Below are positions 26,236-34,908 of a stretch of 64,000 nucleotides of DNA, in pieces. The notes under the pieces were generated by a model, which had not been told where the DNA came from, ran no database searches, and saw only the letters and a list, made by a program, of their open reading frames with translations. The number at the start of each line of letters is the position of its first letter. Within the stretch, counting starts at the first letter, position 1. The stretch comes from Prevotella sp. (GTDB lineage: Bacteria; Bacteroidota; Bacteroidia; Bacteroidales; Bacteroidaceae), in NCBI GenBank assembly GCA_016285245.1, contig JAEEQH010000009.1, forward strand, positions 20,661 to 84,660, given 5' to 3'. The translations under genes and the position numbers were made by a program.

Positions 26236-27861
26236 TTATTCGGGTTTAGAGGAACGGGGACGGAGATAGATGCAGTCAAGGTACATCTCACGGTAGTAGC
26301 GCTGGTTGTCGCTTGACGTCATCGTACACTTGAGACGGACGGTGGTCTTGATATCGTCCAGACCATAGCTACACGCAGGGAAGTGGAAGTTCTCGGCCAG
26401 CACCACCGTGTCAACACGCAGAGGGTCGTTGTAGAACGTCTGGCCACCGCAGTCGTACGACTGCTTGTTACCCTTCTCGTCAATGTAGTCGATGGTGGCC
26501 TTGAACTTGTTCGGGTAGTTCAGGCCAGTGGTGGAGTAGACATTGGGCGGTGCGATGATGGCACAGACATCGTAGTTGCCGCTGAGGGTGTTGTTGACGC
26601 GGAAGGCAAGCTCCCAGCGCGACGTCGCCGTACGCGGAGTAATACGCAGGTAAGCGCCCTCGGAGATACTGTCGGCCTCGATGCGGCGAGAGGAATAGGT
26701 GCAGTCCTTCTCGTCGGTGATGAGCCACGTCGACTCGGCCTCGCTCCACAGCTCCTTGAAATAGGTCTGCTCAGGGGTGAAGGGCCACTCGGCGGTCTTG
26801 TAGAGCACACCGTTGCTGCACGCTATAGGTGTGGCCGTGCTGAGGATGCCGCCGGGCTCAAAGGGCTTGTAGAAGCAATGCCACTCGGGATGATGGCGGT
26901 CGTAGGGCACGGAAATCAGCGAGTCCTTGGGCGACGACTGGAGCGTCATGTTGTAGATGGCGTCGTCGACAAGGGCACGGGTGGCGTAGAGCTTCTGCAA
27001 GGAGTCGGAACGGAGCACCTTCGCATCGTAGGTGAAATGGCTCTTCGCCTCCTCGTAGGCACGCTCCCAGCCTTCGCCGGCAGGTGCCACCATCCAGTAG
27101 GTGGAGTCCTCGGCATTGACATAGCCTATCTTGTCGAGGACACGGTTGCGCTCGACGACGACGGAGTCGACATAGATGGGCACACCCTCGATGATACCGC
27201 TTGAGACAGAGGCGTCAGCATCGAAGTAGTCCTCCTCGAAGTAACGGAGGTTATTGCCGATGGCGCTGAACTCCGGCAGGTCGCAGAGGTTCTCGAAGAT
27301 GCTACGCTGGTAGGGCATGGGAGCCTCGGCAACGTGCAAGATGCCGTTCTTCGAATGGATATTGGCGTCGATGATGTTAACACCCTGAATCTGGCTGCCC
27401 TCGAAGGTCAGACGCTTGCTGTTCAGCAGACGGGCGGAATAGGCCGTCGTCTGCAGCGAGTTCAGGGCACGCATGAGGTGGTTCTGGACAAAGCTCTTCT
27501 CGACGACGGAGTCACCCTGGGCGGTCTGTACCTGCTGCAGCAGGGCTGCTTTGTCGAATGACCCGTTGACGGGAGCGACGATGGTGAACGACTGTCCTCC
27601 ACTGAGCAGGTCGGCATAGCTGACGGATGTCTTCTTGTGCATGCGGAACACTTTCGTCTCGCGAAGCACCTCGCAGAAGTCGCTCAACTGCGGGTTGGCC
27701 TGCAGCTGTTCCCAGAGCGTACTGTTGGCGCCGGCGACAGAGCCCTCGTCCTCGTAGTGGTCGCTCCAGTCGGCACAGCCGGAGAGCGCTACGCTAAGTG
27801 ATATATGACAAATGATAAATGACAAACCTATCAGATGCCTTTTGTTTATCTTTATAATCAT
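26236..27861 (-). CDS. Fasciclin (FAS1)-domain lipoprotein, 541 aa
   Basis: A surface lipoprotein with an N-terminal FAS1-like domain (about 45-210: ANSTLWEQLQANPQLSDFCEVL, FTIVAPVNGSF, NGILHVAEAPMPYQRSI) and a C-terminal beta-rich domain (about 390-541). The start is the ATG at 27861; a TTG further up lies in a seven-base repeat array. Lipobox ALSGC. The signal-peptide h-region (LSFIICHISLS) is itself encoded by seven-base units at 27803-27823. It lies between another FAS1 gene and SusC1, the position where SusE/SusF-like glycan-binding proteins often occur; a binding role is inferred from position only. Confidence 0.8.
   Translation of the reverse strand: MIIKINKRHLIGLSFIICHISLSVALSGCADWSDHYEDEGSVAGANSTLWEQLQANPQLSDFCEVLRETKVFRMHKKTSVSYADLLSGGQSFTIVAPVNGSFDKAALLQQVQTAQGDSVVEKSFVQNHLMRALNSLQTTAYSARLLNSKRLTFEGSQIQGVNIIDANIHSKNGILHVAEAPMPYQRSIFENLCDLPEFSAIGNNLRYFEEDYFDADASVSSGIIEGVPIYVDSVVVERNRVLDKIGYVNAEDSTYWMVAPAGEGWERAYEEAKSHFTYDAKVLRSDSLQKLYATRALVDDAIYNMTLQSSPKDSLISVPYDRHHPEWHCFYKPFEPGGILSTATPIACSNGVLYKTAEWPFTPEQTYFKELWSEAESTWLITDEKDCTYSSRRIEADSISEGAYLRITPRTATSRWELAFRVNNTLSGNYDVCAIIAPPNVYSTTGLNYPNKFKATIDYIDEKGNKQSYDCGGQTFYNDPLRVDTVVLAENFHFPACSYGLDDIKTTVRLKCTMTSSDNQRYYREMYLDCIYLRPRSSKPE
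27803..27823. repeat. Seven-base units in a signal-peptide coding region
   Basis: ATATGAC, AAATGAT, AAATGAC at 27803-27823. They encode the hydrophobic core of the FAS1 lipoprotein signal peptide. A similar array encodes part of the CE12 esterase signal peptide (63430-63460). Confidence 0.75.
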
Positions 27862-27897
27862 AATCTTCAATTTTCGATGATCAATTATCAATTGGAT
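27862..27897. repeat. Seven-base array in an operon junction
   Basis: On the minus strand the junction is AATTGAT, AATTGAT, CATCGAA, AATTGAA, then GATT before the ATG. It fills the entire gap between the two FAS1 genes and is nearly the same as the SusC2-SusD2 junction. Confidence 0.8.
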
Positions 27898-29859
27898 TTA
27901 GTGCGTATCCTCGCCCGTAGGACTGGCATAGACATCCTTCGGACAGAGTTCGATATAGTCGAACGACCAATAGCAGAGACGGTTCTCAAGCACCTGGCGG
28001 CAACGCAGGTAATAGTTCTGGTTGGGCTCCAGACGCTGGGTGGCCAGGATACGGCGGAGGTTCCAGTTGTTGCCACGCAGCGGCTTCTCAGCACCCTCGG
28101 AGCGGTAGCTGTCCATGGCCTTCATGTAACCACGGTTGTGCATGGCCTTGTCGTTGGCGGTGTTCTCCTCCTCATCGTCGGTATCCTCTAACCATCCGAT
28201 GTGAGCCACCGTACCGTAGTCACGCAGGTCGACGGGGATGCCACAGGGGTTGTTGTTCAGGTAGAACTGTACGACACCACGCTCCTCGTTGGCCGTGTAG
28301 CCCAGACGGATCTCATAGGTCCCCGGCGGTACGGGCGGCAGCTTGAAGGTGACGTCGAAGATACCACTGATACAGACGGCGTTGGCCTCGTAGGAGTTCC
28401 AGTAGCCCACGTCGGTATGTACGCCGACATAGGCGTCGGTGCCGCGGACGGTCCAGTCGGTGATGCAGTTGTTACGGAAGCCTATCAGCTTGTCCTCACC
28501 ATAGCGACCCTTGGCGTTACAGTTCATGAAGTCGGGGCTAAGTGTGGTGGCATCAATACGGATGCGGCGGTTGAGCACCTCCTCGCGAACCTCGACACTA
28601 TAGACCAGGATGTCGTCGATATAGTGGAACACACCGTTCAGGGCGTTCTGGTTGGCTGAGCCCGACTCTGAGGGCGACAGCACCTTACAGCCACGGATGG
28701 TATAGCGGCTGCCCAAGCCCTTGCGGTTAAGGAACAGACCGTCGGCGGGGTCGCAGAAGCGCAGGATGGTGAAGGGCAGCATCGTCTCGTAGTAGTCCTC
28801 GGCATCGGCCAGCGACGTGATCCAGCAGCCGTCGCGCAGCTGCTTAGAGCCTACCCAGCCGTTGTACTGTCCCACACGGTTCAGCAGGTGATAGCTGACG
28901 AAACGGTTCAGCGGGTTACGACGGTCGCGGGGATCGTTGTCATAGAGACCGGCATCTTCGGGATAGGTGGCATCGTAGACCTTCTTGGCATAGGCCGTCA
29001 GGTCTTCGATGTTGTGGATGCCATGGTTGTGGTAGACGGAGTCGGGCTCAACGAAGGCGGTGTACTTGAAGTAGCGCTTCTCAGGCCAGTAGGAGTCCGT
29101 CCACTGACGACCACCGGAGGTACAGCGCACCATGACGCCGTTATACAGGGAGTCCAGGCTCTTCTTGTCGGAACCCCAGGTGTAGGTCTCGTCGAGATAG
29201 CGTGTCAGCGAGTCGGCCATGCCCGTCAGCTTCAGGGCCTGTGCAAAGATGGTCAGCGAGGGGTCTTCCTCGATGACGTCGGGCAACAGGTTGTTCGTGT
29301 GTTTGATGGTACGGTTCACGACGTGTACCACACCGTTTGTCACGGAGTCGTCGTACTCCACGAGCTGCGACGTCTTGTTGATATAGTAGAGCAGCGCATT
29401 GTTGTTCATCACGTCAGAGTCGAGCGACAGGACGATGTAGTCGTCCTTCATGTTCAGTTCGGGGAAGTCGCCCTCGATGACGTCGGTGGTGAAGAAAGCA
29501 CCATTCCTTATTATATGCGTACGCGCGAGGGTATCGCACATCTCGGCGGGGATGTCGGCGATACTGCTGTAGCCGTTCTCAGCGAGGTACGTGTCCATGG
29601 CCTCGTTGTTGGCAGCAAAAACGGTATAGTTGCCGTAGGTAGCCAGCATCGAGAAGTAGGGCGTGCGCTTGAGCAGCTCGATGAACTCACCCAGGTTATC
29701 CTCGTTGGCCGTAAGGAACTGAGCGGCAGTCATCTTGCTGGCCTGATAGTAGTTCTGGGGCACGTCATCGTCGTTGTCGACACAGGCGGTGAAGACAGCG
29801 GAGACACTGCAGCACAGCAGACCAGCCAATAATATATGTTTGATCTTATTGATATTCAT
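27898..29859 (-). CDS. Fasciclin (FAS1)-domain lipoprotein, 653 aa
   Basis: A 653-residue lipoprotein (signal MNINKIKHILLAGLLCCSVSAVFTAC, Cys about residue 26). The first FAS1 domain (about 45-190) is clear: NLGEFIELLKRTPYFSMLATYGNYTVFAANNEAMDTYL...NGVVHVVNRTI in pieces. A second, weaker FAS1-like segment follows (about 200-430), then a C-terminal beta-sandwich with PPGTYEIRLGYTANEERG. It sits 21 nt after SusD2. FAS1 domains mediate adhesion in other systems; here surface exposure and glycan binding are inferred from the SusC/SusD context. Confidence 0.85.
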   Translation of the reverse strand: MNINKIKHILLAGLLCCSVSAVFTACVDNDDDVPQNYYQASKMTAAQFLTANEDNLGEFIELLKRTPYFSMLATYGNYTVFAANNEAMDTYLAENGYSSIADIPAEMCDTLARTHIIRNGAFFTTDVIEGDFPELNMKDDYIVLSLDSDVMNNNALLYYINKTSQLVEYDDSVTNGVVHVVNRTIKHTNNLLPDVIEEDPSLTIFAQALKLTGMADSLTRYLDETYTWGSDKKSLDSLYNGVMVRCTSGGRQWTDSYWPEKRYFKYTAFVEPDSVYHNHGIHNIEDLTAYAKKVYDATYPEDAGLYDNDPRDRRNPLNRFVSYHLLNRVGQYNGWVGSKQLRDGCWITSLADAEDYYETMLPFTILRFCDPADGLFLNRKGLGSRYTIRGCKVLSPSESGSANQNALNGVFHYIDDILVYSVEVREEVLNRRIRIDATTLSPDFMNCNAKGRYGEDKLIGFRNNCITDWTVRGTDAYVGVHTDVGYWNSYEANAVCISGIFDVTFKLPPVPPGTYEIRLGYTANEERGVVQFYLNNNPCGIPVDLRDYGTVAHIGWLEDTDDEEENTANDKAMHNRGYMKAMDSYRSEGAEKPLRGNNWNLRRILATQRLEPNQNYYLRCRQVLENRLCYWSFDYIELCPKDVYASPTGEDTH

Positions 29860-29880
29860 AACTCTTGTGTTCTTAATTGG

Positions 29881-31581
29881 TTACTTCGTCAGCTCAGAAT
29901 CTTCACCCTTGTTGAAGGCCGGGTTCTGCTGCAGCAGGGGGTTGACCTTCAGCTCCGACTTTGCATAGGGGAAGTAGATGTAATTGGGGTCAGACAACTT
30001 GATCTTGATGACATTCTTACCAGTCTTGTACTTCTCGATGGCATGAGAGGAAAGACGACTGGTGTTGCCCTCACGACGCGAGACACGCACGAGGTCGTAC
30101 CAGCGCTTGCCCTCGAAGAGGAACTCACGCTGACGCTCGGCAAGCAGGAGCTCGAGCATATCGGACTTCGAGGAGTTGAAAGACTCGAGTTGCAAGGTGT
30201 CGGCACTGGCCTGTGACTTCGTGACGTTGTGGGCACGCTTGTTCAGCGTGTTGATCAGCGTGAAGGCGTTGTTCCAATGGTCGGAGCCACGCTCAATCTC
30301 GGCCTCGGCCTTCATGAGGATCACATCACTCAGACGGTAGATGATCCAGTTGGCATCAGCCTGGGCACGGCGTGACGATGTCAGCCTCAGGTCACTGTAG
30401 GCCCTGACGGTCTGCGTGTTGAACGACACCTCCGTACGTGTATACTTAGAGATGGCATAGCTGGAGTTGCTGGGCTCTATGGACTCATAGGCACGGCAGT
30501 CCTTCGGGCGGAAGATGGTGTTGGAGCCCTGCGGCACCTGGTCCATGAGGAGATCGGGCACGCCGAGATTTCCCAGGACGTTGTTATTATTGCCGTAGTA
30601 GCTGTTCACCCAGGAGTTCGTCTGCTCCTGATTGGCCTGGAAGTAGAGCTCAAAGATACTCTCGAAGGAGTTGCCCGAGCCGAAGATCTCGTTATAGACA
30701 TGGCCACTGCTGGTAGTACCTGCGGGCTTCTCAAGGATGAGGGGGATGTCACCGAACAGCTCGATGTCGTAGATGTTACCCTCGCGGTCGAGTGCCTCCT
30801 GATACTGCTGGCGCTTGAAGTCGAGCACCATGTCGCAGTACTTGATGGTGTTGTCCCAGTCGCCCTTCCAGAGGTAGAGGTCAGCCAGCAGCGTATAGAT
30901 GAAGTTACGTGTGATGCGGCTGGAGTTCTGGTAGGCGTTGGGGCTGTCGTCCAGGTAGTAGCGCCTGACGGCGTCGTCCTTGATGGTCTCGAGGTTGGCG
31001 ATGAGCGAGTCGAGGACAGTCTCGAACGGCGAGGCAGGGATGATATACTCCTGCGAGTCGTCGATACTGGGCATAGAGCTATAGGGCACATCGCGGAACG
31101 TGCGGATGAGGTAGAAATAGCAGAGGGCGCGGATGGCCGACACCTCGGCGATGTTGGCGCGCATCTCAGCCTCGGTGTAGTTCGGGTCGATGGCCTGCAC
31201 CTTCGGCGCATAGTATATGACGGTGTTACAACGGTTGATGACGTCGTAGAACTTCGCCCACTTACAAAGGTCGTTCGTCTGCAGGATGTTCTCCTTGAGC
31301 AGCTCGTTGAAGTCGTTGGAGACATTGGCACCGGCAATGATATTGTCGGAGCGCAGCTCGCCCCAGACGGCCATACGCGTGATGACGTCGGAGGACTCCA
31401 AAGCCTCGTAGCAGCCGTTGACGACGCTGGTGACGTCCTTCTTTTCCGTCCAGTAGTTCTCGAGCACCACCTCGTTCATCGGCAGGACGTCGAGGAAGTC
31501 CGAGCAGGAGGTTGTCGTGGTGACCAGACCGCAACCTGCTATGAACGCAAGGACTGTATTCTTGATATTCTTGGTAATCAT
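29881..31581 (-). CDS. SusD/RagB-family outer-membrane lipoprotein 2
   Basis: A 566-residue SusD-like lipoprotein. The ATG at 31581 (MITKNIKNTVLAFIAGCG) is preferred; the longer frame begins with TTG in a seven-base repeat. Lipobox-like TTTTSC. Family hallmarks: FLDVLPMNEVVLENYWTEKKDV near the N-terminus, YWLIRTFRDVPY-like segment, LLLAERQREFLFEGKRWYDLVRV and a typical end (NPLLQQNPAFNKG). It pairs with SusC2 immediately upstream. Confidence 0.93.
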   Translation of the reverse strand: MITKNIKNTVLAFIAGCGLVTTTTSCSDFLDVLPMNEVVLENYWTEKKDVTSVVNGCYEALESSDVITRMAVWGELRSDNIIAGANVSNDFNELLKENILQTNDLCKWAKFYDVINRCNTVIYYAPKVQAIDPNYTEAEMRANIAEVSAIRALCYFYLIRTFRDVPYSSMPSIDDSQEYIIPASPFETVLDSLIANLETIKDDAVRRYYLDDSPNAYQNSSRITRNFIYTLLADLYLWKGDWDNTIKYCDMVLDFKRQQYQEALDREGNIYDIELFGDIPLILEKPAGTTSSGHVYNEIFGSGNSFESIFELYFQANQEQTNSWVNSYYGNNNNVLGNLGVPDLLMDQVPQGSNTIFRPKDCRAYESIEPSNSSYAISKYTRTEVSFNTQTVRAYSDLRLTSSRRAQADANWIIYRLSDVILMKAEAEIERGSDHWNNAFTLINTLNKRAHNVTKSQASADTLQLESFNSSKSDMLELLLAERQREFLFEGKRWYDLVRVSRREGNTSRLSSHAIEKYKTGKNVIKIKLSDPNYIYFPYAKSELKVNPLLQQNPAFNKGEDSELTK

Positions 31582-31611
31582 AATTATCAATTTTCGATGA
31601 TCATTTTTCAA
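31582..31611. repeat. Seven-base array in the SusC2-SusD2 junction
   Basis: Minus-strand AATTGAA, AAATGAT, CATCGAA, AATTGAT then AATTATG. Its core AATTTTCGATGATCA (plus strand) is shared with 27862-27897. Confidence 0.8.
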
Positions 31612-34600
31612 TTAGAACTGAATCGTTATGCCACCTGTGAACGACTTGGCACGCGGTGTCTGAGCACCGTCCCTGACAATACCGTAACCGCCATAGCCCA
31701 CCTCGGGGTCAGAGCCCGAATACTTCGTGAGCACAAACAGGTTGTTAGCCGAGAAATAGAAGCTGAGTTGGTTCAGTCCCCAGCGCTTGATAATCTTCGG
31801 ATCCAGCGAGTAGCTGATCTGCGAGTAGTTCAGACGGATGAACGAGCCATCCTCAACGAAACGGTCACTGCCCAGATAGTTGTAACCCGTCTGGCGCAGG
31901 GCACGCGGAATCTCGGTGAGGTCGCCCTCAACACGCCAGCGCCAGTTCACGGCGCGGCTCTGGTTGTTGTTGTCGTACATCTTCTCCACATCCATGCGTG
32001 CAGCATTGATAATCTTGTTGCCGTAGCGGAAGTTGAACTGGTTGTTCCACGACAGACGGCCGAAATACAGACGGAAGCCGAAACCACCGGTGATCTTCGG
32101 CAGCGAGGAACCGAGGTAGACAATGTCGAGCTCGTTGATCTGGCCGTCGTAGTTGATGTCCTCGTAGATGGCATCACCACCGCGGAACTCATAGTCGACG
32201 GTGCCGGCACAGAACATCATCGGGATGGTCTGTCCGTTCTCGTCAAGAATGACGATGCCGTTCTCGTCGCGGGCCACCGGTGCATTGGGGCCGCTAATGC
32301 CGGGGACCTCCTCTGCCGAGTACTCGGAGTACTGGTAGACGCCCTTGCTACGGAATCCGTAGATACTACCGAAGGAGCGCTTCAGCTCCACACGCGTCAG
32401 GTAAGAACCGTTGCTGCGGTCGAACTCGTTGTTCAGCGTAGCCAGACAGGTCTCGTCCATGGCGGTAATCTCGTTCTTGTTGTTAGCGAAGGTGACGTTG
32501 AAGTCCATGGCGAACTTGCCGGCGCGGACGAAGCGGTTACCATTGAGGTTAAACTCCCATCCGACGTTCTTCATGTCGCCGACGTTCTGATAAGCCAGAG
32601 AGGAATAACCCGACGACGAGGGGATGCCGCGGTTGCCCATAAGCAGGTCGCTGGTATACTGGCGGTACACCTCGACGTTACCCGTGATGATGTCCTTGAA
32701 GAAACCGAAGTCCATACCGATGTTGTAGGTCTCCTTCTGCTCCCATTTCAGGTTGTTCAGACGGATGTTCTGAGGATAGACACTACCCTCGCCCATGTAT
32801 CCCTTACCGTTGCTGTACTTGCTGAAGTAGAGGTACTCGGAACCCGGCTGGCGGCCGACGATACCCCAACCCGGACGGATGGAGAGCATAGACACCCAAG
32901 GCAGGGTGTTCCTGAACCACGGCTCCTTGCTGATGTTCCAGCGCAGCGACAGGGCAGGGAAGTTACCCCAGCGCTTGTCGTCGCCAAACTTCGTCGTACC
33001 ATCGCGACGTACGGAGAAGTCGGCCATGTAGCGGCCCTTGTAAGCGTAGTGTGCCGAGTAGGTGAAGTAGATGCTGCGCCACTGGCTGCTGCCCGTCGAC
33101 ATACCATCGATGATAGCCTCGGCAGCGGTGCTCTGGATGCTTCCCGAGGGGAGACCCCAGGTGACGGTGTTCTGCGATGACGACTCACCGACGGTCATCT
33201 GTCCGCGGAGCATCATCGTCAGCATATGGTCCTTGTTCTTGAACGACGGCGTGAAGGTCAGCGTGTGGGTGGTGGTGACGCCGAGGCTCTTGTTCGAGTT
33301 CGCCGTCGTACGGTTGCTCTGGCTGTCGTTCCAGCCCGACGTGCTCAGCGACAGAGGCATATACTGGTCGGTATACCTATTAAATATATTAAAGACCACC
33401 TTGCCCTCATACTGCAGACGTGTCTTCTCTTCCTCGAGCGACAGCAGGTTGTAGCGTAGCTTGAACTCCGGCTCAATGTTGTAGCTCGTCTCGTGATCCT
33501 TGCGGAGGTACGACAGGGCAATGGGGTTCTTGTTGCTCAGACGGTCGCGCAGCTGGCTCGACACCGTAGGAAGCATCGTGTAGAACTCATCGAGGTCATT
33601 ACCTTCCTTGTCCTGCTCGTAGATGGAGAGGTTAGGCATACGGACAAGGGCGATACCCAAGGGGTCGCCGTTGTGCTTGTTCTTCGTGTAGGTCAGGGCG
33701 ATGTTCGTCTCGATCTTGATGCGGTCGCTGACGAAGTAGTCGAGGTTCACACGCGAAGTGAAACGGTCGAGCTGCTGCTTGATGATAGAACCCGTCTCGT
33801 GGTCGTAGCCGGCGCCGATACGGAAGTTGGCCTTCTCGCCGCCACCGCTGATGGCCACGTAGTGGTTCTGTCGCCAACCGGTCTGCTTGACAGCCTTCAC
33901 CCAGTCGGTGTTATTGTTGTACATCTCATACTCCGAGAAGCTCGGGGTGTAGTTCAGCTCGGGAATGTTACTGTTGGCATCACTCATCGAGGGGTTGAAG
34001 TACTCCTCCTTGAGCAGCATCGTGTATTCGTCACCGTTGAGCAGCTTGTAGCCCTGGGGCTGGTAGGTGCCCGTCAGACGGAAACTGTAGTTGACGCGTG
34101 TCTTACCACGGGCGCCACGCTTGGTCTTGATCTCGATGACACCGTTGGAACCCTGCGAACCCCAGATGGCGGTGGCGGCAGCGTCCTTCAGCACGGAGAT
34201 GCTCTCGATGTCCTCGGGGTTGACGTTCAGCAGCTCGGCGAACTTCTCCTCGTTGGCACTGTTGAAGTCGAAGTTGTTCGTGTTCGTCTCCCAAACGTTG
34301 CCGTCGACGACGATGAGCGGCTCACTGGAGCCGTTGATGCTCGACACACCACGCAGACGCATGGAGGTACCGGCACCGAGGTTACCGGAGTTGGCAACGA
34401 TGTCAAGACCGGCGATACGACCCTGCAGGGCCTCGTCGACAGTGGTGATGGCCAGACCCTCGAACTCCTTCATGTCGATGCTCTGGCGAGCCGTGGAGAT
34501 CTCATCAACGGGGATGGCCAGTCCGGAGCCCTGTGCACGCTTCTTCGAGGTGACGGTCACCTCGCGTATCTGCGTGGCGTCCTGCATCTTAATGGCGAAG

Positions 34601-34893
34601 TGTGTCTTGTTCAGGGGCAGTGTGACGGTCTTGTAACCGACAAACGACACGCGGAGTTTGTCCTTCGGGTTCTTCAACTTGAACGAGAAGTTACCGCTCA
34701 TATCCGTAACGGCAGAGGCGACGATACGGTTGGACGCATCGATCTCGACGACATTGGCCATCATCACGGGACCCATGTTGTCGGTCACCGTACCGCTGAT
34801 GATGTCGCCGGCCTTCTGTGCAAAGGAATTGATAACAGACAATTGACAGCCTATCATTATCAATCCTAATATTCTTGATAGTCTCATATTCAT
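31612..34893 (-). CDS. SusC/RagA-family TonB-dependent transporter 2
   Basis: A 1093-residue TonB-dependent outer-membrane transporter. The ATG at 34893 (MNMRLSRILGLIMIGCQLSV) is used; the longer frame starts with TTG. The signal peptide core (GCQLSVINSFAQ) is encoded by seven-base units. Then a regulatory domain (about 35-110, ISGTVTDNMGPVMMANVVEI), a plug (about 120-245, with SISVLKDAAATAIWGSQGSNGVIEIKTKRG, a textbook SusC signature) and the barrel, ending KSFTGGITIQF. It follows the 845-residue FAS1 gene by 15 nt and precedes SusD2. Confidence 0.96.
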   Translation of the reverse strand: MNMRLSRILGLIMIGCQLSVINSFAQKAGDIISGTVTDNMGPVMMANVVEIDASNRIVASAVTDMSGNFSFKLKNPKDKLRVSFVGYKTVTLPLNKTHFAIKMQDATQIREVTVTSKKRAQGSGLAIPVDEISTARQSIDMKEFEGLAITTVDEALQGRIAGLDIVANSGNLGAGTSMRLRGVSSINGSSEPLIVVDGNVWETNTNNFDFNSANEEKFAELLNVNPEDIESISVLKDAAATAIWGSQGSNGVIEIKTKRGARGKTRVNYSFRLTGTYQPQGYKLLNGDEYTMLLKEEYFNPSMSDANSNIPELNYTPSFSEYEMYNNNTDWVKAVKQTGWRQNHYVAISGGGEKANFRIGAGYDHETGSIIKQQLDRFTSRVNLDYFVSDRIKIETNIALTYTKNKHNGDPLGIALVRMPNLSIYEQDKEGNDLDEFYTMLPTVSSQLRDRLSNKNPIALSYLRKDHETSYNIEPEFKLRYNLLSLEEEKTRLQYEGKVVFNIFNRYTDQYMPLSLSTSGWNDSQSNRTTANSNKSLGVTTTHTLTFTPSFKNKDHMLTMMLRGQMTVGESSSQNTVTWGLPSGSIQSTAAEAIIDGMSTGSSQWRSIYFTYSAHYAYKGRYMADFSVRRDGTTKFGDDKRWGNFPALSLRWNISKEPWFRNTLPWVSMLSIRPGWGIVGRQPGSEYLYFSKYSNGKGYMGEGSVYPQNIRLNNLKWEQKETYNIGMDFGFFKDIITGNVEVYRQYTSDLLMGNRGIPSSSGYSSLAYQNVGDMKNVGWEFNLNGNRFVRAGKFAMDFNVTFANNKNEITAMDETCLATLNNEFDRSNGSYLTRVELKRSFGSIYGFRSKGVYQYSEYSAEEVPGISGPNAPVARDENGIVILDENGQTIPMMFCAGTVDYEFRGGDAIYEDINYDGQINELDIVYLGSSLPKITGGFGFRLYFGRLSWNNQFNFRYGNKIINAARMDVEKMYDNNNQSRAVNWRWRVEGDLTEIPRALRQTGYNYLGSDRFVEDGSFIRLNYSQISYSLDPKIIKRWGLNQLSFYFSANNLFVLTKYSGSDPEVGYGGYGIVRDGAQTPRAKSFTGGITIQF
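34836..34862. repeat. Seven-base units in the SusC2 signal peptide
   Basis: AATTGAT, AACAGAC, AATTGAC, AGCCTAT from about 34836. They encode the h-region and signal-peptidase region of SusC2. Confidence 0.6.
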
Positions 34894-34908
34894 CTTCTTA
34901 TTCAATTA

